From: Asterias rubens
Taxonomy: Eukaryota > Echinodermata > Asteroidea > Forcipulatida > Asteriidae
Direction: 5' to 3'
Length of the DNA stretch: 64,000 nt
Assembly: GCF_902459465.1 (NCBI RefSeq)
Contig: NC_047076.1
Coordinates: 5,655,488 to 5,719,487 of the forward strand
In this document: positions 33,554 to 44,767 of the stretch, one piece after another
Numbering within the stretch: position 1 is the stretch's first letter
How the letters are laid out: each line of letters starts with the position of its first letter
The notes under the pieces: generated by a model
The model's input: only the letters and a program-made list of their open reading frames with translations
The model's database searches: none
Told to the model about the DNA's origin: nothing
Made by a program: the position numbers and the translations under genes

Positions 33554-36500
33554 ATGTCTACCCAAGCCATGGCGGAGAATTTGCCCGACTCAAACGCACA
33601 CCCGGCCCCTCGCACCGAGTCCCAGCAACAGACTCAGAAGGTCATGACCTTTCACCTGTACGACCCTGATGTATCTACATCTCTTCTGGAAGGCATCACG
33701 CTATCACCTTGCCAACTGAACACAGAAATTGACGGGGTCATCGACATGCCTGATGATGATCAGCAAAATACAACTAATAGTCCAGGTAAATCAATTGTAG
33801 TCAGATCTTTTTGGGGTACTGTTATAAAATCTCTTAAACTGGGGGTACCAAAGATAGGGTTGGAGGCCTTCTGAAAGATTTGGTTGTTACTCATAATAAT
33901 TGTTAGCATAAAAACTTACTTGGAGAGCTGTTGTTTGATAGTATAAGACATTGTGAGAACGGCTCCCTCTGAAGTAAAAGAGTTCTCGAGAAAGAATTAA
34001 TTTTCCACTAAAATATTTGAAGTAGATTTTGAGACCTCAGAATTAGATTTTGAGGTCCCGAAATCAAGCATCTGAAAGCACACACCTTTGTGTGACAAGG
34101 GTGTTTTTTCTTCCATTATTATCTCGCAACTTCGGTATATGATGAGATTCACCAAGTGAGAAGACTGCTCTTTGACAATAACCAAAGGTGTCCAGTGTCT
34201 TTAATGGTCCTTTGTGTGACAAGGGTGTTTTTTCTTCCATTATTATCTCGCAACTTTGACGACCAATTGAGTTCAAGTTTTCACAGGCTTGTTATTGTGT
34301 GCATATAGAAACGAGAGTTTCCAATGTCAAGACGGGAAGTTACTTTGTTATCCATTACAGCACACTCTTTTTTTTAACTCAACTAATTTTGTTTCTTCCA
34401 CAGAAACTGACATTTATACTGTGTCAACAAAGATGGCATGTTCCTTGTGCAATTGTTTGTTTACTTCAAGACAACTTCAGGTAAAACTAAAATTGCAATG
34501 CTGAAAAATTGTCAAACTTTGATGTATCAAAAATTGAAAACTCATATACTGTACATTGCAAAGTAGGAGTAAACTGGGCCCAATTTCATGGCTCTGCTTA
34601 CCTTAAGCAAAAAATTGGCGCTTGCGGAAGCAGGGAATTCGTCAAGCATATTTCACTGGTTTGCAGGGAAGTTTTGCTTGTGCCTAGCCTACTCCTTATT
34701 ACTAGGCATTCTTTGCTTACAAGGCTAGCACAGAAATTTGGCACTTGCACAGTAAGCGGAGACTGGTTATCCTAAGCGCAAAAAATTGCAGTAAACAGGG
34801 CCATGAAATTGGGCGGTGAACCTATTTTATATGGCTGCTTAAACATGTTAGTGCCTAAACATTTTCTGTCAAACAAAAATAAGCAGGAAACCAGTTACAA
34901 ATGGTACAAAAAGCTATTAGTTTTGCTGTATCCTTTTTCTGGTAAGAACTTCTGGTTAACACAGTTGTTTTTTACTTAGCAAACTGTTGATGAGCAGCTC
35001 TAAGAAGAATAAGAACACTGTTACAAATGGTACAAAAAGCTTGTTAGTTTGGCTTTACTCTTTTCCTAGTAAGCACTTCTGGTAAAGCGCAGTTGTTTTG
35101 TACTTGTTGTTTTTAAGCAGCTCTATGAAGAATAAGAACCCAGGCAAATGTAGAATGTTATTTCCTTTCTCATTCAGACAGATCATTACAAGTTGGACTG
35201 GCATCGGTTCAACTTGAAGCAGAAACTTATGAGGGCTGAACCAGTAACAGAAGACAATTTTGAAAAAATATCGGGTAAGTTACTTCTTTATATAAAAGCA
35301 CACCATAGATCCTTGCTCTTAAAATGTGAGAACACTCATCGTGTGTCGTCTAGGGTTTGAAATTTATACTGGATCACTGCCCTGGGGCGAGTGATTTTAG
35401 CCTTGGGCCAGGAATCTTGCGACCGGACAAGCCTGGTGGTCTTGAATAAGAATGGGCTGTCTCATTGTGTATTAAAAGCTTGGGGGCGGTAACAGAGGCT
35501 GCGGCCTCCGTGTTATAGACCTTTACCATGCTGTCTTCGTCTTGGTCATGTTCCTTGTACCGAATAACAATAATGAATGCTAATAATCATTTTGCACATA
35601 GGAACCAGACTATTTGTTTTCTTCCAGCCTCGGTTTGGTTACATTAATATCAATGGGACAAATTTAAGATGGCTGCACCATGATAAAGGTCTATTCCTCC
35701 AGGCCTGCAGTTAGTGGGAAATCTTGAATACGGAGCAAATAACCACAGTGCTGGATCTACATTGAAACCTCTGAATTTAAAGAGACCAGCATCTCAAACA
35801 CTCTTCAGTCTCCTGAGGATGACTAGAGTTGGTTAGTCAAAACATTGAAACCAATCAAGAACCCACTCCGCTCAGTGAAGAATAACGAAAAGTCCCCTCA
35901 ATCCACTAAGAAAAAGTATTGCCGACTGATTTACCTCTCATCCCCCTCACCCCAGGTAACACAGTTCTTTTCAGAACTAAAGTAGTCTTTCGAATCCTGA
36001 AATCTACTCATTGGCAGTAGAATAAAAATAGAGTAAGACAAGTTCTCAAAGAACAAATCTGCATAGGAAACTGCAAAGTAGTTAGAAACTGCAAAGTAGT
36101 TATGGCATTTCAGCAAGCTGTATTCAATGATACCTCACCATGCAATGCCTCAAAACCAGTACTGCTCAAAACCCATACAAAACGGTTAATTCTTCAATGC
36201 TTTGTCTGCAGGAGATGTCTCGAGTATCTCAGGTAGTGATTCCTAAACGGACAGCGACAGCGATGACATGTCTGGGTACCAGTCTCGTCAAACATCAAAT
36301 CAATCAGATAGGAGTAGACGGGTGAAGACAACTTCTCATAAGATTAGAGGTCGTGGGCACCCCAAAGTGTTCTTCAGAAGCGGCAACGGAAAGCTGGTAT
36401 CGGTGCATCGTTGTATCTTGTACGGAAAGAAGGTAAGTACAATTTTACTGTGTATTTAGTTGCAATATGGAGAGACCATCTTTTCTTTGGTCATTTTGTT

Positions 36501-39500
36501 TCTAGGTGCCATTTTTTCGGTCAAAAGGTAGCACAACCTGATTTTACAGTCTAGTCTGGCATGCTGTGTCGGCACAAGGCAATTTTTTTATTACAATCGC
36601 AAGTTGCTGCCACTTTCTTAATTGTTTAGGTTTAACGGGTCTATGTAACTTTTGTAGGACAAAAAACACAATGTCCACAGATTTACACTAAACTTACAGG
36701 GTTTGAACATCATGATAGTAGAAAGCTTCCCTGAAAATATAACGTGCTGAGGTGCTGTAGTGTTTGGGAAATGAGTAAAACAATGTCATGAAAATAATTT
36801 TCGTCTCATGAGACGAAAATTATTTTAATCATTTACAAACGTATTTTCATGACATTGTTTTACTCATTTCTCAAAAACTACAGCACCTCAGTAAGTAATA
36901 TTTGAAGGGAAGCTTTCCACTATCATTATCTTCAAACCCTGTAAGTTTAATGTAAATCTATGGACATTTTGAAAAAGTACCCAAATCCTTTAAACAACGA
37001 CAATTATTACTCTGCACTAATGACGTCACTTTTGCTCAAAGTACCCAACTGTCAGACAAACATTCCACTACCGTCGTAGCAATCACGCCATCACCAACGC
37101 GCCACATGGCACTTGTAATAGTATGATTCTTGTAAGTCTCTTACTCTGGCCTGATAAATGTTTTTTCAAAAAAGGCAAATAATAATTTTATTTTAAGAAT
37201 ATCTGCCCAATACTTATTTCTCTCGTAGAATGCACCAGCAACTCAGCAAGAACTTGTTGCCATGGCAATGCAGATACCCACAAGGATGAAATGGCTGATT
37301 CTTATGATCGGCGGCGGCCATTTTGCAGGTGCTGTTTTTGACGGGTATGAGTTAAAAAAAAATTAATAGTGAAAGGTTCTGGTTGGCTTGTTTTGTAATT
37401 AGGCTTAACTAAGGAAGTGTTGTGACCAATCGGTCTAGTAAACCCGACTCAAGTTCTAGTGTTCCAATTTCATAGTGCTGCTTAGCGGCTGATTTTGTGC
37501 TTACTCTGCGATTTCCGTTTCATAGTGCTGCTAACCATATGCACACGAAAAGGCATGCTAACCTTACGGTGCTTACTGCATGAAAATAAATGATGTCACA
37601 ATGCAAATTCATGGTGAACGTGCAATATGGCCGCCTAGTTGTTCTGCTAACCTGTGAAATACGCTGCACCTTAGCAAATTTTTCTGCGACAGTAAGCATG
37701 AAAATTTGCTTACAGTTAAGCAGCGCTTTAAAATTGGGTCCTGGTCCTGGCACTTGTGACCTTGAACATAACGCTTAATCACATTTGCTTCGTTGGTCCA
37801 AGTTATAGTATAACAAATGTCTTACATCGGTTATATATGACTCAAACAGTTCTCTTTCATTTCGTTCATTTCATTTTTCATTTCAAGACATCTATTTCCA
37901 TTCTAACAGATAATCAAATAAAAAAACAGAATAACTATCTTATAACTTTCTTATAACTCTCTGTATATTACTCTCACTTTTTTCTTAGGAAGGAGATTGT
38001 ATCCCACAAGACGTTTCATCGCTACACAGTCAGAGCGAAACGAGGAACGGCGCAGGGAATGCGAGATTCACAGCAGGGTGGTAACCAGCCAAAGTGAGTA
38101 CCAGGTAGAATAATATCAAAGTCTTAAATAGCCCACGTAAGGTGCTCCAGGCGGTTAGTATCATTTATACTTTTCCCAGACAGTCCTTTTTCAAACAATT
38201 CTTTTCCTAGGACAGTTCTTTCGAAGACAGACCTTTTTCCAAACAGTTCTTTTCCTGCCAGTTTTTGCCTTGGTGTTTCTGGATCGGCTGCTAAGTATCA
38301 TTATACTTTTCCCAGACAGTCATTTTTCAAACAATTCTTTTCCTAGGACAGTTCTTTCGAAGACAGACCTTTTTCCAAACAGTTCTTTTCCTGCCAGTTT
38401 TTGCCTTGGTGTTTCTGGATCGGCTGCTAAGTATCATTATACTTTTCCCAGACAGTCCTTTTTCAAACAATTCTTTTCCTAGGACAGTTCTTTCGAAGAC
38501 AGACCTTTTTCCAAACAGTTCTTTTCCTGCCAGTTTTTGCCTTGGTGTTTCTGGATCGGCTGCTAAGTATCATTATACTTTTCCCAGACAGTCCTTTTTC
38601 AAACAATTCTTTTCCTAGGACAGTTCTTTCGAAGACAGACCTTTTTCCGAACAGTTCTTTTCCTGCCAGTTTTTGCCTTGGTGTTTCTGGATCGGCTGCT
38701 AAGTATCATTATACTTTTCCCAGACAGTCCTTTTTCAAACAATTCTTTTCCTAGGACAGTTCTTTCGAAGACAGACCTTTTTCCAAACAGTTCTTTTCCT
38801 GCCAGTTTTTGCCTTGGTGTTTCTGGATCGGCTGCTAAGTATCATTATACTTTTCCCAGACAGTCCTTTTTCAAACAACTCTTTTCCTAGGACAGTTCTT
38901 TCAAAGACAGACCTTTTTCCGAACAGTTCTTTTCCTGCCAGTTTTTACCTTGGTGTTTCTGGATCGTCTGCATAGTGCACCTTCTCTGAGCATGTTTGGA
39001 GTAAGGTATAGTTTAAGAGATGCGGATTTTTAACATTTGGACATATAGTTTGCACAATTGATACAAGTTATGAATATATTTGTTTATTTATTTACTTATT
39101 GTTGATAACTGTTCAAACAAATATGTGAACTAGGTCAGCGGGAGCATCCTTACGTCGTTATAACGAAGCAGCTCTTGTTGAAGATATTCAAACGCTCTTT
39201 GCAAGTTGGGCCGACTCCGTCAACTCCTGCCATCGTATCTTCTTGAGGGCGCCGAGCTACAACAAGAAGGTGTTCTTTGGGGGAAAGAATCCTCTGCTAG
39301 ATCTCAAAGATGAACGAATCGTCACGATACCTTTTGCAACGAGACGACCAACGTTCAAAGAAATCCGAAGAGTGCATGAACTACTCGCATCGGTTGAATG
39401 TTACGGTGAGTGCAATCAAAGCATACAACAGACAGAAACTGTTTTAAAGTATACCTTTGGTTTTTGGAATTGTTTGGTTGTTTTAATCCTTTATAAATCT

Positions 39501-42500
39501 AGTTGTGTACATCTGTAAGAAGATACAACTTTGTATGTTAGAGGTTATAAGTCAAGCTTTATTCCAGATTATGAGAATCGACTGTAACATGCGGGCGGCC
39601 ATGTTTTAAGGTAATACAATGCATTGTGGGAAGTAAACAATAGACTTGAGTCAGTCTGCTAATGGCATACTGCTACACAATCGAATCAACATGTGAACAT
39701 TTCATTTCAAAAGGTGGTAGATACCACCCAAAACAGCAGGATATCAGTCACAGATTTTACACGTGTCATGGTATTTTTAGCTGGTAAATGTACTCTGGTT
39801 AGCAAAATTGTTTTTGTGCTGATCACTTTTTGTGTTTTAAGCAGCTCCATGATAATCGAGTAAAATCTGATTCTGAACGATAGTCCTTGTGGTTAAAATT
39901 TTAACATTCATTGTCAAATTTGAATATTCAGGAGATGCAAATGAAGCTGAAAAGAGATTTACGGCGATGTTTTCACCTAAGACCAGCCAGCCGAAGAATA
40001 CTCCCAAGGTGACCGTAAACAAAGAAGAAAAATTGGAGAAGGAAAATGATGTTACGAAACCTTCACCACTCAGAGAAGATAAAGGTGCAATAAAAATCTA
40101 AGTAAAAATAGTATTTAAGTATAATTAACTTTTTAAAGTCCAGCTAGAAAACAAAAAAATGCTGTACATTTCTCCAGATAAAATAAGTCATGCTCTATCA
40201 TCTAATAATAATAATACAGCATTTATAAGGTGCCTTTTACTGAAAACATTCAAAAGCGCAGATCTGGAAGAAGTTAAGGTTCTACTTCTCAAGCACTGAG
40301 GATACTGTTTCCAGAAGCTCCTTGGAATCTATAACTCCAGGGGTTACCAAAAAAGTGGACATGCCATTATTTCAATCTAACTCCTAAGATCTGGATCCCA
40401 GGTTCAGACTTTTTTGTTGGCAACTCGCTCATCAGTGGTGAGAGCTATGGACCAAGAATCCGACAAGACAAAATTGGTAGCGCCCTCTATTGACAAAATT
40501 TAACAATTGCGGTGTCTTCGTGCATAATCTAGGCATTGAAGACACCGCAGCAATGACGTGTGGTGCTCCACACTTGCGCGCCCGGATTGATGTATAATGG
40601 AATGTTTGTCTGACATACAGTTATTTTTAGTATAAATAATGTCACTAGTGCGGAGTGCTATTATTATTTTTCAAATAATGTGCATCTTTTGGTACAGGTT
40701 TTTCAAACCGGCCAATGAGCCCAAGCTAGTGCTAAAGCCATGATTTAAAAAAGGGTAATCAACAAATATGAGAAAGACAAGAAGGCGTTTACCGGAATGT
40801 TCCTTTTTTGTTATCGACTCTTAACAGAGAATCGGCCTGAGGTTATTACGGATGGCGAAGGTGATGTAGAGTTGGTAATGTTGGAGGAAGAGATATCTAC
40901 CCTAGACCTCCAGGAATTTGAAACCAGGATTACAAAACCAAAAAGGACGAAGAAGAAAAAGAAGCCAAAGAAGAAACAGGAAGCTGAAGATGGTGAGAAA
41001 TAGTCATTGGTTCTTGTTATAGCCAAGGCTTTTTATGAAATTGGGCCCAACATGGAATTGCCAATCTTTTCTTTTTAATCCAACCAGGCAAACCCAGCGG
41101 CAAAATGGAGACACTGTGTGAGGCCTGCAGGCAAGGAGATTGGGACCGTCTCCAAGCTTTGTTGATGACACTCAGAGTTGATGAGACCGTCCCTGATGGG
41201 GGCGAGGAACAATCAGAGGAGACTCCAGGGACTGTTGATGCCAGAGAGGAAGAGAGGGGCTTTTGGGATGCAGATTTTGAGACAGCGCCGTTAGAGGTAG
41301 CGTCCCAAGACAAAACAGCGGCAGGGCTTGTGAGTTCCATTGTCCACTCTGAAGACGATGTTGTGAGAAAGCCAACTCAGGATGATACTCTTAAAAATGT
41401 AAGCCTTCCGGAAAGTACAAGTGAGCAGTGTATGATGGGTAAAGAGCAAGGCATGATGGGAAAAGAACAAGGCATGATGAGTAAAGACAAAGGCATGATG
41501 GGTAAAGACAAATGCATGGTGGGTAACGACCAAGGTATGATGGGTAACGAGCAAGGCATGGTAGATAACCAAGTCATGACTGATCTGAAGGGTGCATCAG
41601 CCATCGTCAATTGTCCTGTGGACGAGGAAGGCAGTACTCTGTTACATGTGGCTGCTGTAGCTGAACAGGCAACGATGCTGTGGAATTTGTTGGACATCGG
41701 AGCTGATCCCGCCATAAAGTAAGTGATGTTATCGGAAGACGATAAAACTTTGTTTTCTGATTATTATTTAAAATAGAGAAGTCAAAAATACATTACATTT
41801 ACAATAAAAGGTAAATACTTAAACAGGATTACCACGACACTCATACACGACCCCCAGACCATCTTGAGAAAGTAGTTTACAAAATGATTGTCAGAACGAT
41901 CCGAGCAGCTGACCGAGAGTACCAAGATCATCACATTCAAGAAACTGGTTACAATTTGGCAATTTGTACATGGCCTAAGAAACTTGAAGACTTTCAAATA
42001 AGTGGCCATTACATCTGCATCTTACATTCATCTCAGGAACAAGAAGGGCCAGCCTCCTTATGTTCTGTGCAGTAATAAGGAGATTAGGAAGGAGTTCAGA
42101 AGATACATGGCCGCTCATCCCGAGAAGTACGACTACGAGAAATCACAGGTACTGAGCATTTTATTTAAGGGCACTCAGGACACATTTGGTAATTGCTCAA
42201 AGTATATGTTAGCATAAAAGCTTACTTGGTATAAAAGAGCAACGGAGAGCTGTTGATAAATGTAGTATAAAACATTGTGAGAAACGGCTCCCTCTGAAGT
42301 AACATAGTTTTTGAGAAAGAGGTAATTTCTCTTAGTAGATGTTAATTTCTCAGTTAAATATTTGAATGTTAAGCAAGAAGCCTTCTCTGGCATTTGAAAG
42401 CACACAAATAGTTGCAACTTAGAATGTATTCTTTTTTTTTTTCATTATTTTCTTGCAACTTTAATGACCAGTTGAGACAAAATGTTTGTGCATGTTGGGA

Positions 42501-44767
42501 TACAGCAAGTGAGAATACTGGTCTTTGACAATTACCAAAGGTATTCTAGCGCTAAAGTTAAAGACCGTTTTAGAGACCAGTCTTTTTCCTACTTGTGATT
42601 TCTGAACCTGACTGTTTGCTTCAGTGGCCAATGATATGAGGACGATTTCTAAAGAGGGAAGTGTATGTTTAATTTTGCTTGTATTTTGTTGTGAAAACGG
42701 AAGTTTGTTTCGGTTTGTCTTGTGTTTGACTGAATGATAATTTTAACGGCACGCTTTGAAACTCAGACATACCGGGTGAATTTTGACTTAATACACAACT
42801 CTGGGTATGCACACATTTTTTGGGAACAATTGATAGTCTGCTGCCACCATGTGACCAATAAATCTCCTATTCTTCCACTCTGCAGATTCCAAGTCCATTG
42901 ACCTCTGACCTTGAGGAACTGAGAGCAGCAAAAGCGGCAGAGAAGAGGAGGATACAGAAGAAGAACAAGAGGATTAGAGACAAGGTGATTGTTATAACTT
43001 AACCCCAAGGGAAGGTATCTGTCTGGTAACCAGTCCAATTAAAATTAATGGCAACAAACACAATTGGTTAGAAGCCTACAGCAACTTTCGATAGTATAAT
43101 GCATGTTGAGAAACATTTTACTTTAAAGTAATGTGGTTTTGTAACAAGATACAAGTTTTTATGGCCCAAAATTTGAATCTGAGACGCATTATCCCATTCA
43201 CATAAACCATCTACATGTATGCCCTTGCCCCTGAGTGGAGAGAAGCAGTGGTTATGTGTCTCGCTCAAGGACACAAGTGTCACAACAGAGATTCTAAGCC
43301 ACATCCTGGTGAATCACCAGAATTTGAGTCAGATGCTCTTATCCGCTCGGCCACGACACCCCCTTTAGCGCCTTATATGTTTTAATTGTAATGTTATGTT
43401 AAAGGGAAGGTACACATTTGGTAATTACTCCAAAAAAATATTAACTTAAAAACTGACTTGGTAACGAGCATTAGAGAGCTGTTGATAGTATAAAACATCT
43501 TATTGTGGGAAATGACTCCCTCTGAAGTAACGTAATTTTTGAGCAACAGGTAATTTCTCACTATCATAATAAAAGACTTCTAGCTAGAAGTCTTTTATGC
43601 CTATCTGAAAGCACACAAATTCGTCCAACAAGGGTGTTTTTTTCATCATTTTCTCGCAACTTCGATGATCAATTGAGCCCAAATTTTCACAGGCTTGTTA
43701 TTTTATGGTTATGATGGGATAAACCAAGTGAGAACACTGGGTTTTGACAATAACCAAACGTGTACAGTGGCTTTAAGTTTAAACGATGCATTCTTGACTC
43801 TTTCAACCACAGGAGCAGAAACAAGAGCTTAAGCAACAAGAGGAGGAGCAGAGGAAGCGAGATTTAGAGGAAGAGGAGAGGAGACGGTTCGCTGCTTTGA
43901 CTGATCGAGAGAAGAGAGCTATCGCTGCCGAAAGACGACTCAATGCTCAGCTTACATCTCAGAAACCCACAGGGACAACAACACTCACTAATACTCAGTA
44001 AGAGTGTTCAATTTTTTGAGCGGGTAAAGGCCAAGTCACACTGCAGCGAACGATGCAACGAGAACGCATTCTATTGGTTGAGATGCTCCACGCAGAATAC
44101 GGCCACGCTCATTAAACCAATCAAGGGCGTGCATTTTTATAGTTCTCGTTATCGGGGCCTGTGTGACTTGGCCTTTACAAATTACAGGGCCCAGTGTAAT
44201 AAAGCAGTGTCAAAGCAGAAAATTCTGCTTGAAATTTCTTTGCTGAGCAAAAAATAGGTGGGGCACCAGTCACTGCATGGAACTTCATGGAATTTGGCTG
44301 GTAATCGGTATCTGCTGAGCAATATTTGTCTATGCTAATTCAAAGCTCTGAGTGGCCTTGAGCCACGTTGATATATTGACACTGACAGTCACGTGGTACC
44401 AGTTGATCTCGCATTCATTTCACATTCACATTTCTACGAACACATGTGCATACAAAATACCATTATACGGATGAACATGTAAAGTTCATTGTTTTTTGAA
44501 ACAAATAATATGTATAGAATTACAGCACTTAATATCTGGTCAAGAAATTTTCAAAAGAAATCATCATTTCCTCATGCTCTGCAGTATTTTTACAAAAACC
44601 TTTTCATTATGCTCTACCTTTCTTTCTGTTTTTTTTTCTCCAGGCGATGTTGGTTGTGTGGAAATAGCCTAGCAGGCAAGGTTCCGTTTGAATACCTCGA
44701 CTACAAGTTCTGTACCATCGATTGCGTCAAAGCACACAAACAACAGCAGAAAAACGCCAAATCATGA
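33554..44767 (+). CDS. ANKZF1: ANKZF1 (Vms1), peptidyl-tRNA endonuclease of ribosome quality control; in-frame stop at codon 147
   Basis: ANKZF1/Vms1 releases stalled nascent chains from 60S ribosomes and recruits VCP/p97. Coding exons are 33554-33785, 34404-34480, 35178-35274, 36212-36432, 37229-37344, 37989-38093, 39134-39405, 39932-40084, 40828-40992, 41088-41718, 42037-42148, 42886-42984, 43813-43997 and 44644-44767 (stop 44765-44767), 2589 nt in total. Visible parts are a C2H2-like finger (C90, C93, H106, H112), VLRF1 domain with [18 protein letters not shown] (Gln270 aligns with the catalytic Gln) and RRYNEAAL, a lysine-rich tract, a 7-aa repeat (about 595-641), an ankyrin repeat region ([12 protein letters not shown]), and the VCP-interacting motif [22 protein letters not shown]-terminal CWLCG finger follows. 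Codon 147 (36244-36246) is TAA within an otherwise normal acidic linker; either an allele, a sequence error or a true break. The exon 8 donor (GTGCAA) is weak but phase-consistent. Confidence 0.93.
33882..34204 (+). mobile_element. Family A element with a 3' fragment repeated after it
   Basis: The family A interior (GGCTCCCTCTGAAGTAAA, GAGACCTCA hairpin, ACAAGGGTGTTTTTTC) ends at GGTGTCCAGTGTCTTTAA. About 100 bp of the right half is repeated at 34206-34310. In ANKZF1 intron 1 (33786-34403). Confidence 0.7.
34576..34814. mobile_element. Family B element in ANKZF1 intron 2
   Basis: GGGCCCAATTTCATGGCTCT at the left and GCCATGAAATTGGGC at the right are inverted copies, and the interior also pairs over long stretches. 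Further shorter copies follow to about 35140. Confidence 0.75.
35720..36125 (+). repeat. Interspersed repeat with CTCCTGAGGATGAC...TTGAAACC module
   Basis: Shares the module found at 25052-25207 and 49200-49268, followed by a CAGTTCTTTTCAGAACT hairpin (about 35951-35967). In ANKZF1 intron 3 (35275-36211). Confidence 0.5.
36631..36994. mobile_element. Family C element, a large inverted repeat
   Basis: The arms (left TTTAACGGGTCTATGTAACT, right AAAGTACCCAAATCCTTTAAA) pair across most of their length. The centre is a perfect 36-bp palindrome, AAAATAATTTTCGTCTCATG and its inverse (36791-36826). Related copies lie at 14758-14837 with 15206-15541, about 23530-23722, and 51749-52104. In ANKZF1 intron 4. 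Confidence 0.8.
37445..37745. repeat. Family B-like element in ANKZF1 intron 5
   Basis: Begins TCCAATTTCATAGTGCTGCT and ends with the inverse, AGCAGCGCTTTAAAATTGGG. The interior repeats the same end motif near 37518, so two overlapping copies are likely. Confidence 0.5.
38150..38985 (+). repeat. 136-bp tandem satellite, about six copies
   Basis: The unit starts near GTATCATTATACTTTTCCCA and ends near TTCTGGATCGGCTGCTAA, repeating every 136 bp with very few differences. Each unit also contains the internal near-repeats CAAACAATTCTTTTCCTAGG and CCAAACAGTTCTTTTCCTG. It lies in ANKZF1 intron 6 (38094-39133). Identical 70-codon ORFs in each unit are artefacts. Confidence 0.95.
40200..40300 (-). 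repeat. Retroelement tail in ANKZF1 intron 8
   Basis: TAATAATAATAATACAGCAT then TTATAAGGTGCC is the reverse of a SINE/LINE tail. The rest of the intron (40085-40827) shows no gene. Confidence 0.4.
41432..41572 (+). repeat. In-frame 21-bp coding repeat in ANKZF1 exon 10
   Basis: About seven copies of ATGATGGGTAAAGAGCAAGG (plus one base) encode MMGKEQG and variants such as [14 protein letters not shown] and MMGNEQG. The phase stays open, so the array adds about 47 residues of Met/Gly/Lys-rich linker before the ankyrin repeat region. Confidence 0.95.
42165..42556 (+). mobile_element. Family A element in ANKZF1 intron 11
   Basis: TTAAGGGCACTCAGGACACA at the left; the right end is diverged (AAAGGTATTCTAGCGCTAAAG). 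The interior matches the family. It starts 17 bp after the exon 11 donor. Confidence 0.65.
43200..43365 (-). repeat. tRNA-Leu-headed SINE, 5' part
   Basis: On the minus strand, GTGTCGTGGCCGAGCGGATA starts a head like that of the copy at 14838-15205. The B box is decayed. In ANKZF1 intron 12 (42985-43812). Confidence 0.6.
43399..43776 (+). mobile_element. Family A element, GGGAAGGTAC-ended subtype
   Basis: TTAAAGGGAAGGTACACATT at the left, with the central hairpin AAAGACTTCTAGCTAGAAGT; the right end is ACGTGTACAGTGGCTTTAA. Same subtype as 4823-5199. Confidence 0.8.
44025..44177. mobile_element. Family D element
   Basis: TAAAGGCCAAGTCACACTGC at the left and the inverse at the right (GTGTGACTTGGCCTTTA). 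The interior carries CGCATTCTATTGGTTGAGAT. It starts 28 bp after ANKZF1 exon 13. Confidence 0.85.

Noticed and set aside
38270-38890. Four identical 70-codon ORFs spaced 136 bp apart
   Set aside because: They are one frame of the tandem satellite in an ANKZF1 intron.
38150-38985. CRISPR-like regular array
   Set aside because: The 136-bp units are repeated whole, without unique spacers, in a eukaryotic intron.
41291-41715. Minus-strand ORFs of 93-112 codons
   Set aside because: Antisense to ANKZF1 exon 10; their repetitive HHALVVTHHA-type pattern mirrors the 21-bp coding repeat.
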